DNA of 50,364 nucleotides from Alphaproteobacteria bacterium (GTDB lineage: Bacteria; Pseudomonadota; Alphaproteobacteria; Reyranellales; Reyranellaceae): the NCBI GenBank assembly GCA_019235415.1, contig JAFAKN010000682.1:1-50364 (forward strand), read 5' to 3'. The notes under the pieces were generated by a model. That model did not search any database, was not told the origin of the DNA, and saw nothing but the letters and a program-made list of their open reading frames with translations. The translations under genes were made by a program, and so were the position numbers. Each line of letters opens with the position of its first letter. Position 1 is the stretch's first letter. Below, piece after piece: positions 16,392 through 24,514 of the stretch.

Positions 16392-16838
16392 ATGGCAACC
16401 ACCCCTGTCGCCATCGACGATCGCGTCGCAGTGTGCGGCCAGTTGCAGCCGCGTGACATGAAGGACATCGTTGCGATGGGCTACCGCGCAGTGGTCAACA
16501 ACCGCCCCGACGGCGAGGCAATGTTCGGCCAACCGCGGACCACGGATCTGAAGACGGCGGCCGAGGCAGCTGGGCTGGTGTTTCTCGACTTGCCGTTTTC
16601 CGGTCCGTGCGCGTCGCCGGAGCAGGTGCGCGCGCTCGTCGACCTGTTGGCCGAGCGCCCGGGCAGGATCGTTGCCTTCTGCAAAAGCGGCATGCGCTCC
16701 GCCTTGTTATGGGGAGCGGCCGCAATCGCTGCAGGCCGTGCCCCGGACGACGTGCTTGCCGCAGCCGAGCGGGCGGGACAGAACCTGGAGCCGGTGCGGG
16801 ACATCATGGTCGGCCTCGCGCAAGCGGCCAGACCCTAA
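16392..16838 (+). CDS. DUF442/TIGR01244-type phosphatase-fold protein
   Basis: The 148-residue protein matches the DUF442 family, whose members have a tyrosine-phosphatase-like fold and are annotated as sulfur transferases or beta-lactamase-hydrolase-like domains. It shows CGQLQPRDMKDIVAMGYRAV, VVNNRPDGE and the active-site loop AFCKSGMRSA (Cys-x4-Arg). In other bacteria such domains are linked to sulfide oxidation (Blh/PRF). No dioxygenase-like partner is next to it here. It is likely co-transcribed with the VUT transporter (four-base gap). Confidence 0.85.
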   Translation: MATTPVAIDDRVAVCGQLQPRDMKDIVAMGYRAVVNNRPDGEAMFGQPRTTDLKTAAEAAGLVFLDLPFSGPCASPEQVRALVDLLAERPGRIVAFCKSGMRSALLWGAAAIAAGRAPDDVLAAAERAGQNLEPVRDIMVGLAQAARP

Positions 16839-16919
16839 TCCAGTCCCGCGGAAGTCTCGGCTTGCATGCAGCGCGGGAGCCCTTCTTAATCGCGCTGCCT
16901 TGTTTGGGGGGAGCAGTCG

Positions 16920-17750
16920 ATGTTCAAGTCAATCCTCGCCGTGTCCGAAGGTGGGCCCGATGCGGCGATGTCCTTCACCCTGGCCGCGCGCACCGCGGGA
17001 ATCTTCGACGGCACGGTCGATGCGCTGCACCTGCCGGTCGGGCCCGCCGGCGGCATGATTGGCGGGCTGGCGATGAGCGGCGAAGCCATGCCGCTCATCA
17101 TGAACCTCGACGACGAGCGGTTGGAAGAGCGCGCCAAGGAAAGCGACCGCGCCTATAGGGAGGTCATCGCTCCCATCAAAGGCGCCACGTTCACGGCGGC
17201 GAAGACCGCGACCCTCGACACGCTGGTGGCGATGGGCCGCTGCTCGGACCTGCTGGTCCTGGGGCGCCCCGGCGCCGATCCCGAGAACGTTGCGCCCGCG
17301 ACCGTCGAAGCGGCCATCTACGAATGTGCGCGGCCGGTGATGATCGCCCCGCCCAAGCTTGGCGCAGGACCCTTCGCTTCGGTGATCGTCGCCTGGAACG
17401 GCAGCTTCCAGGCGGCCAGGGCGGTCGAATACTCGCTGCCGTTCCTGGCCAAGGCGAGCGAGATCACCATCCTGGTGGTCGGCAGCAGCGCCGATGACGT
17501 CGGCGCGCCCTATCTCGCGCGCAATCTCGGCCGCCAGGGACTGCAGACCAAGATCGACGCCATCGACCCCGGTGCGGTGTCGGGCCGCGCCCGCGGCCGG
17601 GCGCTCCTCGACTACACACATGGCAAGGGCTCTGACCTTCTGGTGATGGGCGCCTACGGCCGTGGCCAAGTCATGACCTTCCTGGGGCTCGGCGGTGCGA
17701 CCGGCAAGGTGATCTCGTCCTGCCGCGTGCCGCTCCTGTTGGCGCATTAG
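16920..17750 (+). CDS. universal stress protein, tandem UspA-like domains
   Basis: The 276-residue protein is the length of a double Usp. The N-terminal half (1-140) is a degenerate Usp domain. The C-terminal half carries SVIVAWNGSFQAARAVEYSL and the ATP-loop-like GAYGRGQVMTFLGLGGATG, ending SCRVPLLLAH. Usp proteins accumulate in stress and bind ATP or AMP. GGGGGGAGC precedes the ATG. It follows the DUF442 gene by 81 bases and is followed by a large palindromic repeat. Confidence 0.88.
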   Translation: MFKSILAVSEGGPDAAMSFTLAARTAGIFDGTVDALHLPVGPAGGMIGGLAMSGEAMPLIMNLDDERLEERAKESDRAYREVIAPIKGATFTAAKTATLDTLVAMGRCSDLLVLGRPGADPENVAPATVEAAIYECARPVMIAPPKLGAGPFASVIVAWNGSFQAARAVEYSLPFLAKASEITILVVGSSADDVGAPYLARNLGRQGLQTKIDAIDPGAVSGRARGRALLDYTHGKGSDLLVMGAYGRGQVMTFLGLGGATGKVISSCRVPLLLAH

Positions 17751-17770
17751 CACCCGCTTTCGCGAATACA

Positions 17771-17889
17771 CTACATCCTCACCGTGAGGAGCGCGCGCAG
17801 CGCGCGTCTCGAACGGTGGGAACGCGCACCAGATATGTTGCCCATCCTTCGAGACGCCGCGCTTTGCGCGGCTCCTCAGGATGAGGTAG
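17771..17889. repeat. two inverted copies of a palindromic repeat between convergent genes
   Basis: 17771-17820 (opening CTACATCCTCACCGTGAGGA) and the reverse complement of about 17835-17889 (opening CTACCTCATCCTGAGGAGCC) are related copies. Both run through a GC palindrome to GTCTCGAA and GGTGGG or GGATGGG. The inverted pair could fold into one long hairpin and ends six bases before the stop of the TPR-Kazal gene. The CTCATCCTGAGGAG...CTCGAAGGATG element is, from memory, common between genes in alphaproteobacteria. Confidence 0.8.
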
Positions 17890-17894
17890 TTCAG

Positions 17895-19301
17895 TCACGG
17901 ACAGGCACCGGCGGCCTGGCTGACGACTTCTGGATCACTGCACGCCGTGCAGGCGTTGCCGTAGGTCTTGCGACTGCCGTCGCGATGCAGGCCGCAGGCC
18001 GGCCGATACTCGCGCGTGCACATCTGGGGGCGCGGATCGGCGCACCCGCCGCCGGCCACCGGCAGCGATTCCTCCGCCAACTCCGCCCCCGTCATCACGA
18101 GCTTGAACGGTTGCGCGTGATACTCGCTCAAGGTGCCGATGATCGAGATGCTGGCGCCGACGGCGGGCAGCGGCGCCAACGGTCGGGCGAGCACGATGTG
18201 CAGGTCGGACTCATTTGCGCGCTGCGCCTGATCGGTCAGCGCCGCTTCGATGACGTCGGGTGTGGCGCTGATCACCTTCACCGGCATCTTCAGCCGGGTG
18301 CTGCCGCCCTCCTGCTTGTCGAGGATGGCCGTCCATACCTTGTCGGCGGCGGCCTTGTTGGCGGCCGACGCATCGCGATGGCGCAGCACCAGCGCCCAGT
18401 CGGCGAAAGACAGACTGCCGGGATCGTTCTCCTCCACCACCACGACCGCCGCTTCGGCCGGCGTCAGGGCGCGCGGAATCGACTTCGCGAAGTTGGCGGG
18501 AGGTTGCGCGTCGGGCGGCGCGGCGCTCGCCACGATTTCCTTCCAGCCCTCCTCGCTGCCTCGGTAAATGCGATAGCGCGAGCGCGCGTAGCGGTCGATC
18601 TCGATGGCTGCCGCATCGCTCTTGGCGGTGCGCGCAATGGCGATGGAACGGGCGGCATACCAGAAGCCCAGCGCATCGAGCGGCGAGCCCTCGAGCTGCG
18701 CCACCGCGAGCTGATAGACGTCCTGCAGGTTGCCCGGGTCGGCTGCCACCGCTTCCCGCAGGTAGCGCCGCGCTCTTTCGTAGTCCTTGGCCTGCAACGC
18801 GAAGTAGCCCAAGGCGCCCTTGAACTGAGCGGTAAAGCGCTGCTTGTCGCGCTGGAAGGCATCGTCGCTGAGTTGCGCGGGTTTCCGCCATTGCGACAAC
18901 GCGGCAAGGCCCTGCTCGGCGGCGGCGACCATCTGGCCCAGTACCGAGCTGTCGCCTTGAAGCGCGCGCGCCCGTGCGGCGTAGACGCGATAGGCGAGCG
19001 CATGCACGTTGCTGGGATCGGACTGCAATAGCTTGCCGGCGATGGCGCCGGCCTTGTCGGGCTGGTTGGCCGCCTGCCAGGCGGCCATGGCCTGCTGCAA
19101 GGCCTCGGTGCGCATCACGCTGCTGGGATACCAGGCGAGAAACACTTCCATGGCACTTGCCCGCTTGGCCGGATCGCGGGTATTGAGCGCCGACATGTAG
19201 TTGTCGTACTCGGCCGGTATTTGGAACGAGTTGCGGTCCTGGGCCAGCAGGGTGGGAACCGTCAAAGTGACGATCCACAGCGCCATCAGGAGCCAACGCA
19301 T
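17895..19301 (-). CDS. secreted TPR protein with a C-terminal Kazal-like domain
   Basis: From the ATG at 19301 the protein has 468 residues. It begins with a signal peptide (RWLLMALWIVTLTVPTLLAQ). Residues about 30-230 form TPR-like helical repeats (GYFALQAKDYERARRYLREA, then AADPGNLQDVYQLA). A middle region has no recognised domain. The last 50 residues have six cysteines with CTREYRPACG, KTYGNACTAC and a final C, spaced like a Kazal-type serine-protease inhibitor (C-x7-C, C-x2-C). Kazal domains are rare in bacteria. It may inhibit an external or own protease. A TTG at 19337 would give a longer form without a better signal. Confidence 0.72.
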   Translation of the reverse strand: MRWLLMALWIVTLTVPTLLAQDRNSFQIPAEYDNYMSALNTRDPAKRASAMEVFLAWYPSSVMRTEALQQAMAAWQAANQPDKAGAIAGKLLQSDPSNVHALAYRVYAARARALQGDSSVLGQMVAAAEQGLAALSQWRKPAQLSDDAFQRDKQRFTAQFKGALGYFALQAKDYERARRYLREAVAADPGNLQDVYQLAVAQLEGSPLDALGFWYAARSIAIARTAKSDAAAIEIDRYARSRYRIYRGSEEGWKEIVASAAPPDAQPPANFAKSIPRALTPAEAAVVVVEENDPGSLSFADWALVLRHRDASAANKAAADKVWTAILDKQEGGSTRLKMPVKVISATPDVIEAALTDQAQRANESDLHIVLARPLAPLPAVGASISIIGTLSEYHAQPFKLVMTGAELAEESLPVAGGGCADPRPQMCTREYRPACGLHRDGSRKTYGNACTACSDPEVVSQAAGACP

Positions 19302-19403
19302 CACTGCCACTGCAATCCCTTTCCCGGTCCCTGCCAAAAGGCCGTGACCGTGCTGTCGAATTAAGGCAGTGTCTTGAGGTTACTACGAGCAGGAGCGAAG
19401 GCA

Positions 19404-20528
19404 ATGCGTGAGCGATGGACCGACGCGCGGGCGGTGGCATTCGCCTGCCTGCTGCTGGCCCTGGCGGGGGGTGCGCCGGCCAGCGCCCAGCAGGGAGGGC
19501 CGCCGCCGGCGGTTCTCGTCCAGCCTGCCGAGCTCAAGCCGATCGCAACCCAAGCCGAGTTCATCGGGCGCGCTGCGGCCGCCGACAAGGTCGAGTTGCG
19601 GGCGCGGGTCAAAGGCTTCCTCGGTCCGCGACTGTTCAACGATGGCGACCTCGTCAAGAAAGACCAGGTCGTGTTCACCATCGAGCGGGAGACCTACCAA
19701 GCCACGGTGGACCAGAAGGTCGCCCAGCGCGACGCGGCGCAAGCCGCCCTCACCAATGCTGAGCTGCAGCTCACGCGCGCGTCCGAGCTCTTGAAGACCA
19801 ACACGGGAACCAAGCAAACCTACGACCAGCGTCTGTCCGAGCAGTTGCAGGCCAAAGCCCAGCTCGAGGACGCCGCGGCCCAGCTGCGCGACGCGGAAAT
19901 CCAGTTGTCCTATACCGAGATCCGCTCGCCGATCGACGGCCGGATCGGCCGCGCGGCATTCTCGCCGGGCAATCTCGTGGGGCCGGACAGCGGCGTGCTG
20001 GCGACCGTCGTCAAGGAATCGCCGATTCGAGTGCTGTTCCCCGTCACGCAGCGCGAGCTCCTCGAAGCGCGCAAGGACAAGGCGGCGGGAGATCCGATCA
20101 TTGTTCGAATCCGCCTGGCCGACGGCAGCCTGTGGAGCGAGACCGGCCAGCTCGACTTCATCGACGTCACGGTCGATGCCAAGACAGACAGTCAGATCGT
20201 GCGTGCCACCTTCGCCAACAAGGACGGCATGCTGACCGACGGCCAGACCGTGCGCGTGATCCTCGAGCAGGAGAAGCCGCAGACCACGGTCGCGGTGTCC
20301 CAACAGGCGATCGCCATCGATCAGACCGGCCCTTACCTGTTCGTCGTCAACGACAAGAACGTGGCCGAGCTGCGTCGCGTCACGACAGGGGTGGCGCGCG
20401 AGGGCCTGGTGGCCATCACCGAGGGGTTGAAGGCCGGCGACAAGGTCATCGTGCAAGGCCAGCAGCGTGTGCGGCCGGGCATGACCGTGACGCCGACTTC
20501 GGCAAGCCCGTCCAATGTCAACAAGTAG
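19404..20528 (+). CDS. RND efflux periplasmic adaptor 1 (membrane fusion protein)
   Basis: From the ATG at 19404 (AGGAG eight bases upstream) the protein has 374 residues with a signal peptide ending PASAQ. It has the MFP plan: a biotinyl-lipoyl half-motif (ELRARVKGFLGPRLFNDGDL), a coiled-coil hairpin (about 95-160), SYTEIRSPIDGRIGRA, a beta-barrel domain and a membrane-proximal domain (GLKAGDKVIVQGQQRVRPGM). It would link RND permease 1 to an outer-membrane channel. No lipobox is present. The permease follows after 35 bases. Confidence 0.92.
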   Translation: MRERWTDARAVAFACLLLALAGGAPASAQQGGPPPAVLVQPAELKPIATQAEFIGRAAAADKVELRARVKGFLGPRLFNDGDLVKKDQVVFTIERETYQATVDQKVAQRDAAQAALTNAELQLTRASELLKTNTGTKQTYDQRLSEQLQAKAQLEDAAAQLRDAEIQLSYTEIRSPIDGRIGRAAFSPGNLVGPDSGVLATVVKESPIRVLFPVTQRELLEARKDKAAGDPIIVRIRLADGSLWSETGQLDFIDVTVDAKTDSQIVRATFANKDGMLTDGQTVRVILEQEKPQTTVAVSQQAIAIDQTGPYLFVVNDKNVAELRRVTTGVAREGLVAITEGLKAGDKVIVQGQQRVRPGMTVTPTSASPSNVNK

Positions 20529-20563
20529 TCCTCAACAAGTGATCCTCAACGAGTAGCGGCGCC

Positions 20564-23500
20564 ATGACCATCTCCTCGCTGTTCATACGCCGGCCGCGGC
20601 TCGCGTTCGTCGTCTCGGCCGTGATCACCATCGCGGGCCTGCTCGCGCTCACTGCCCTGCCGGTCGCCCAGTTCCCCGACATCGTGCCGCCGCAGGTCCG
20701 AGTCACGGCGACCTATCCCGGCGCCTCGGCCCAGGCCGTCGAGGAGGCCGTGGCGCAGGTCATCGAGGCCCAGGTCAACGGCGTCGAGAACATGATCTAC
20801 ATGAAGTCGACCTCGGGCAGCGACGGCAGCTACACGCTCACCGTCTCGTTCGAGGTCGGCTCCAATCCCGACCTCAACACTGTCAACGTCAACAACCGCG
20901 TCAATCAGGCGATGGCGCAGCTGCCGACCGAGGTGCAGCGGCAGGGCGTCAATACCAAGAAGCAGTCGTCCTCGCTCTTGCAGGTGGTGGCGATCTACTC
21001 GCCCAAGGGCACGCGGGATGGCCTGTTCCTGTCGAACTTCGCCACCATCACGCTGCTCGACACGCTGAAACGCGTGCCGGGCGTGGGCGATGCGACCCTG
21101 TTCGGCCAGCTCGACTACTCGATGCGCGTCTGGCTGAACGTCGACCGCATGTCAAGCCTCGGCATCGCCGCGAGCGACGTGGTCGACGCCGTGCAGGCGC
21201 AGAACGTGCAGGCCGCGGTCGGACAGGTCGGCGCCGCGCCTCTGCTCGACGATGTCGGCTTCCAGCTCAACATCACGACCCAGGGGCGCCTCACCACGGT
21301 CGAGGAGTTCAAGGACATCGTGGTGCGCGCCCAGGCCGACGGCTCGCTGGTGCGCATCAGGGACATCGCCCGGGTCGAGCTCGGCGCCAAGAGCAGCGAT
21401 TCGATCGGCCGTTACAACGGCCGCCCGGCGTCCGGCATCCAAATCTACCAGCTGCCGGGGGCCAATGCGCTCGACACCGCCAAGGGGGTGCGCAAGGCGC
21501 TGAAGGAACTCGAGTCGCGCTTTCCCGAGGATGTGTCGTACGACGTGATGTACGACACGACAGTGTTCGTGGAGGCGACGATCGAAAGCGTGATCCACAC
21601 GCTGATCGAGGCCTTCGTGCTGGTCGCCATCGTCGTGTTCGTCTTCCTGGGCAACCTGCGTGCCACGCTCATACCCATCATCGCCGTCCCCGTGGCGCTG
21701 ATCGGCACCTTCGCCGTGATGCTGGCGCTGGGCTTCTCCGCCAACACGATCTCGCTGCTGGCACTGGTTCTAGCGATCGGCATCGTGGTTGACGACGCGA
21801 TCGTCGTGGTCGAGGCGGTCGAGCACATCCTGGAGCACGAGCCGGAGCTCACCCCCGCCCAGGCGACCGAGAAGGCGATGGGCCAGGTGACGGCACCCAT
21901 CATCGCCATCACCCTTGTGCTGCTCTCGGTCTTCATCCCGACCGCCTTCATCCCCGGCATCACCGGCCAGCTCTACAAGCAGTTCGCGGTCGCGGTTTCC
22001 GTCTCGATGGTGATCTCGGCCATCAACGCCCTGTCGCTGTCGCCTGCGCTCTGCTCGCTTATCCTGCGCCATCGCAAGAAGCCGCGCGGCCTGATGGCCT
22101 GGCTGCAGAACGGTATCGACCGCAGCCGTGACGGCTACGTGTGGCTGGTCACGCCGCTCGCCCGTCGCGGGCTGATCGCGCTCCTCCTGGTGGTCGCCTT
22201 CGGCTTCGGCGTCGCTGGAATCGGCAGTTTGGTGCCGAGCGGCTTCCTGCCCGAGGAGGACCAGGGCGCCTTCATGGCCGAGCTGCAGCTGCCCGACGCT
22301 GCCTCGACCAACCGCACGCTCGCCTCGCTGGCCGAGGTCGAGAAGGTGATAGAGGGCCGTCCGTGGCTGCAAAGCATATTCACCGTTAGCGGCTACAGCC
22401 TGATCGACGGATTGAACCAACCCAACCGCGCCTTGGTCGTGGTCAGCCTGAAGCCGTTCGCCGAGCGCAAGGATCCGAGCCTGTCGGTGTTCCACGCCCT
22501 GGAGGAGCTCGACACTGCCTTTACGCAAATCGCCTCGGCCACCGTCTTCGCCTTCAACCTGCCGCCCATCATGGGCCTCGGCAACTCGTCGGGCTTCGAA
22601 TTCGTGGTGCAATCCCTGACCGGTGCCGCGCCGACCGACCTCGCCGCCGTGGCGCGCGGCCTGGTGCAGTCGGCCCAACAAGTGCCCCAGCTCTTCGGCG
22701 TCTACACGACCTACAGCGCCTCGACGCCGCAAGTGAACCTCAAGCTTGATCGCGAGCGCGCACAGGCCTTGGGCGTGTCGATCTCCGACATCTTCTCGGC
22801 GATGCAGACCACGCTCGGCGGGACCTACACCAATGACTTCAACCTGTTCGGACGTACCTGGCAGGTGAAGGTCCAAGCCGACGCCCCCGAGCGCGCCAAC
22901 GTGAACGACATCTTCAGGGTGCGCGTGCGCTCGTCGAGCGGCGAGCTGGTGCCGATCCAGGCAGTCGCCAATATCGAGCCCGTGACGGCGCCCTCCTCCA
23001 TCGTGCGCTACAACAACCTGCGTTCGGTCGTGGTGAACGGCGCCCCGGCTCCGGGCTTTTCCACGGGCGACGCGATGGCCGCCATGGAGAAGCTCGCGCG
23101 AACCACCATGCCCGCGGGCTACGGCTACGAATGGACCGGCACGGCCTTCCAGGAAAAGGCGGCGAGCGGACAAGCATCATCCATCCTGGCGCTTGCCCTC
23201 GTGTTCGCCTACCTCTTCCTGGTCGGGCTTTACGAGAGCACGTCGATCCCCATCGCGGCCTTGCTCTCGGTCGTCGTCGGCCTGTTCGGCGCCGTGACGG
23301 CGCTCTACCTCGCGGGCCTCGACAACAACATCTATGCCCAGATCGGCATCGTGGTGCTGATCGCGCTCGCCGCGAAGAACGCCATCCTGATCATCGAGTT
23401 CGCCATGGAGGAGCGCGCCCAGGGCAAGGACATCGCGACGGCGGCAACGACGGCGGCCGGCCTGCGTTTCCGCGCGGTGATGATGACCTCTTTCGCCTTC

Positions 23501-23713
23501 ATCCTGGGCCTGGTGCCGCTGGTTATCGCCACCGGCGCCGGTGCGGCGACGCAACGCGCCGTCGGCACGGCCGTTTTCGGCGGCATGATCGCCGCCTCGT
23601 TCCTCGGCATCTTCGTCATCCCCGGCCTGTATGTCGTCTTCCAGACGTTCAGGGAAAAGGTGAAGAGGATTGGCAAGAAGGGCAAAGCGGTCGACACCCC
23701 TCTGTCATCCTGA
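20564..23713 (+). CDS. RND efflux permease 1 (HAE1/AcrB type)
   Basis: The 1049-residue length and twelve-helix layout with two large periplasmic loops are those of HAE1 proton-driven drug pumps. The proton-relay residues are present: Asp410-Asp411 in GIVVDDAIVV and Lys938 in AAKNAILIIEFA. QFPDIVPPQVRVTATYPGAS is the family N-terminal porter motif. Substrates cannot be read from the sequence. It is co-transcribed with adaptor 1. No outer-membrane TolC-like gene follows. Its stop codon falls inside a palindromic-repeat relative beginning at 23702. Confidence 0.95.
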   Translation: MTISSLFIRRPRLAFVVSAVITIAGLLALTALPVAQFPDIVPPQVRVTATYPGASAQAVEEAVAQVIEAQVNGVENMIYMKSTSGSDGSYTLTVSFEVGSNPDLNTVNVNNRVNQAMAQLPTEVQRQGVNTKKQSSSLLQVVAIYSPKGTRDGLFLSNFATITLLDTLKRVPGVGDATLFGQLDYSMRVWLNVDRMSSLGIAASDVVDAVQAQNVQAAVGQVGAAPLLDDVGFQLNITTQGRLTTVEEFKDIVVRAQADGSLVRIRDIARVELGAKSSDSIGRYNGRPASGIQIYQLPGANALDTAKGVRKALKELESRFPEDVSYDVMYDTTVFVEATIESVIHTLIEAFVLVAIVVFVFLGNLRATLIPIIAVPVALIGTFAVMLALGFSANTISLLALVLAIGIVVDDAIVVVEAVEHILEHEPELTPAQATEKAMGQVTAPIIAITLVLLSVFIPTAFIPGITGQLYKQFAVAVSVSMVISAINALSLSPALCSLILRHRKKPRGLMAWLQNGIDRSRDGYVWLVTPLARRGLIALLLVVAFGFGVAGIGSLVPSGFLPEEDQGAFMAELQLPDAASTNRTLASLAEVEKVIEGRPWLQSIFTVSGYSLIDGLNQPNRALVVVSLKPFAERKDPSLSVFHALEELDTAFTQIASATVFAFNLPPIMGLGNSSGFEFVVQSLTGAAPTDLAAVARGLVQSAQQVPQLFGVYTTYSASTPQVNLKLDRERAQALGVSISDIFSAMQTTLGGTYTNDFNLFGRTWQVKVQADAPERANVNDIFRVRVRSSSGELVPIQAVANIEPVTAPSSIVRYNNLRSVVVNGAPAPGFSTGDAMAAMEKLARTTMPAGYGYEWTGTAFQEKAASGQASSILALALVFAYLFLVGLYESTSIPIAALLSVVVGLFGAVTALYLAGLDNNIYAQIGIVVLIALAAKNAILIIEFAMEERAQGKDIATAATTAAGLRFRAVMMTSFAFILGLVPLVIATGAGAATQRAVGTAVFGGMIAASFLGIFVIPGLYVVFQTFREKVKRIGKKGKAVDTPLSS

Positions 23714-23771
23714 GCGAACCCCTGCCATCCCGTGCGCCAGCGAGGGATCCTTGCGGAAGCAGTAAGGATCC
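23702..23771. repeat. partial palindromic repeat and hairpin at a convergent gene end
   Basis: CTGTCATCCTGAGCGAA at 23702-23718, then CCATCCCGTGCGCCAGCGAG, resemble degenerate copies of the repeat at 3877-3947. GGATCCTT (23745-23752) and AAGGATCC (23764-23771) form an eight-pair hairpin. The element overlaps the last codons of RND permease 1 and ends 12 bases before the convergent VOC gene stop. Confidence 0.6.
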
Positions 23772-23782
23772 AGCGACGTGTC

Positions 23783-24325
23783 TCAGAATTTGACGTTCAT
23801 GATGAACTCCGCATCGTGCAAGGTCGTGTCTTGACCCGGCGGCGCGATGCGGACGGCGTCTTCCAAAGTCGCGGTCTGGCGCCATTCCTCGGCCGGGCGG
23901 GCGCGGCCGTCGTAGCCGACCTGGTCGAGGCCCCAGAACAGCTCCAGGTGATGCCCGTCGGGGTCTAAGAATTCGACCGAGACCTGGCAGCCGGCTCGGC
24001 GGCGTCCTTCGTACACGATCTTCGCGCCGTGCTTCTTGAGATGATCGCGAGCGCGGAACACTTCGTCGAGGGTTGCAAGCTCGAAGGCGATGTGGTGCAG
24101 CGTTCGTGCTTGACCGTTCGCCGCCGGGGCGCCGCCGATCAGCGCCAGGCAGTGATGATCGCTGTTGCAGCGCATGAACACCATGCCGCCCGGCATCATG
24201 CCGTCGGGATAGATGTCGGATATCTTGAAGCCCAGCACCTCGTTGTAGAAGCGCTTGGACTTTTCGAGGTCGGTCACATTGATCACTACGTGACCGAGCT
24301 TTTGGACGGCAAAGGGCGGGGTCAT
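23783..24325 (-). CDS. VOC-superfamily metalloprotein (glyoxalase/extradiol dioxygenase fold)
   Basis: The 180-residue protein shows a VOC core: KLGHVVINVTDLEKSKRFYN with the first histidine ligand, TLHHIAFEL with the second, and FLDPDGHHLELFWG with the glutamate. This ligand set fits type I extradiol dioxygenases and glyoxalase I relatives. The C-terminal 30 residues are extra. AGGAGG lies just before the ATG. It is divergent from the amidase gene with 189 bases between. Substrate unknown. Confidence 0.85.
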   Translation of the reverse strand: MTPPFAVQKLGHVVINVTDLEKSKRFYNEVLGFKISDIYPDGMMPGGMVFMRCNSDHHCLALIGGAPAANGQARTLHHIAFELATLDEVFRARDHLKKHGAKIVYEGRRRAGCQVSVEFLDPDGHHLELFWGLDQVGYDGRARPAEEWRQTATLEDAVRIAPPGQDTTLHDAEFIMNVKF

Positions 24326-24514
24326 GCCTGCAACCTCCTATGGCCAAACCAGCAAATCGCATCTCGAGACGATCGTCGCCCCAGACAGCTCGCTGCCAAC
24401 CGGGAAAGTCGGCGAACCGAAGATACCAAGCCTGCGCCCCCTTCGCGCGCTACCCTTTCCGCTGCGTGTTCGCCATCATGGCCCGAACGACGCGCAAGGG
24501 GGGAAAGAATACGC

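Noticed and set aside
8488-17889. CRISPR-like arrays
   Set aside because: The repeats found are either inverted pairs or nonamers at 14-15-base spacing, with no unique spacers of constant length and no cas genes.
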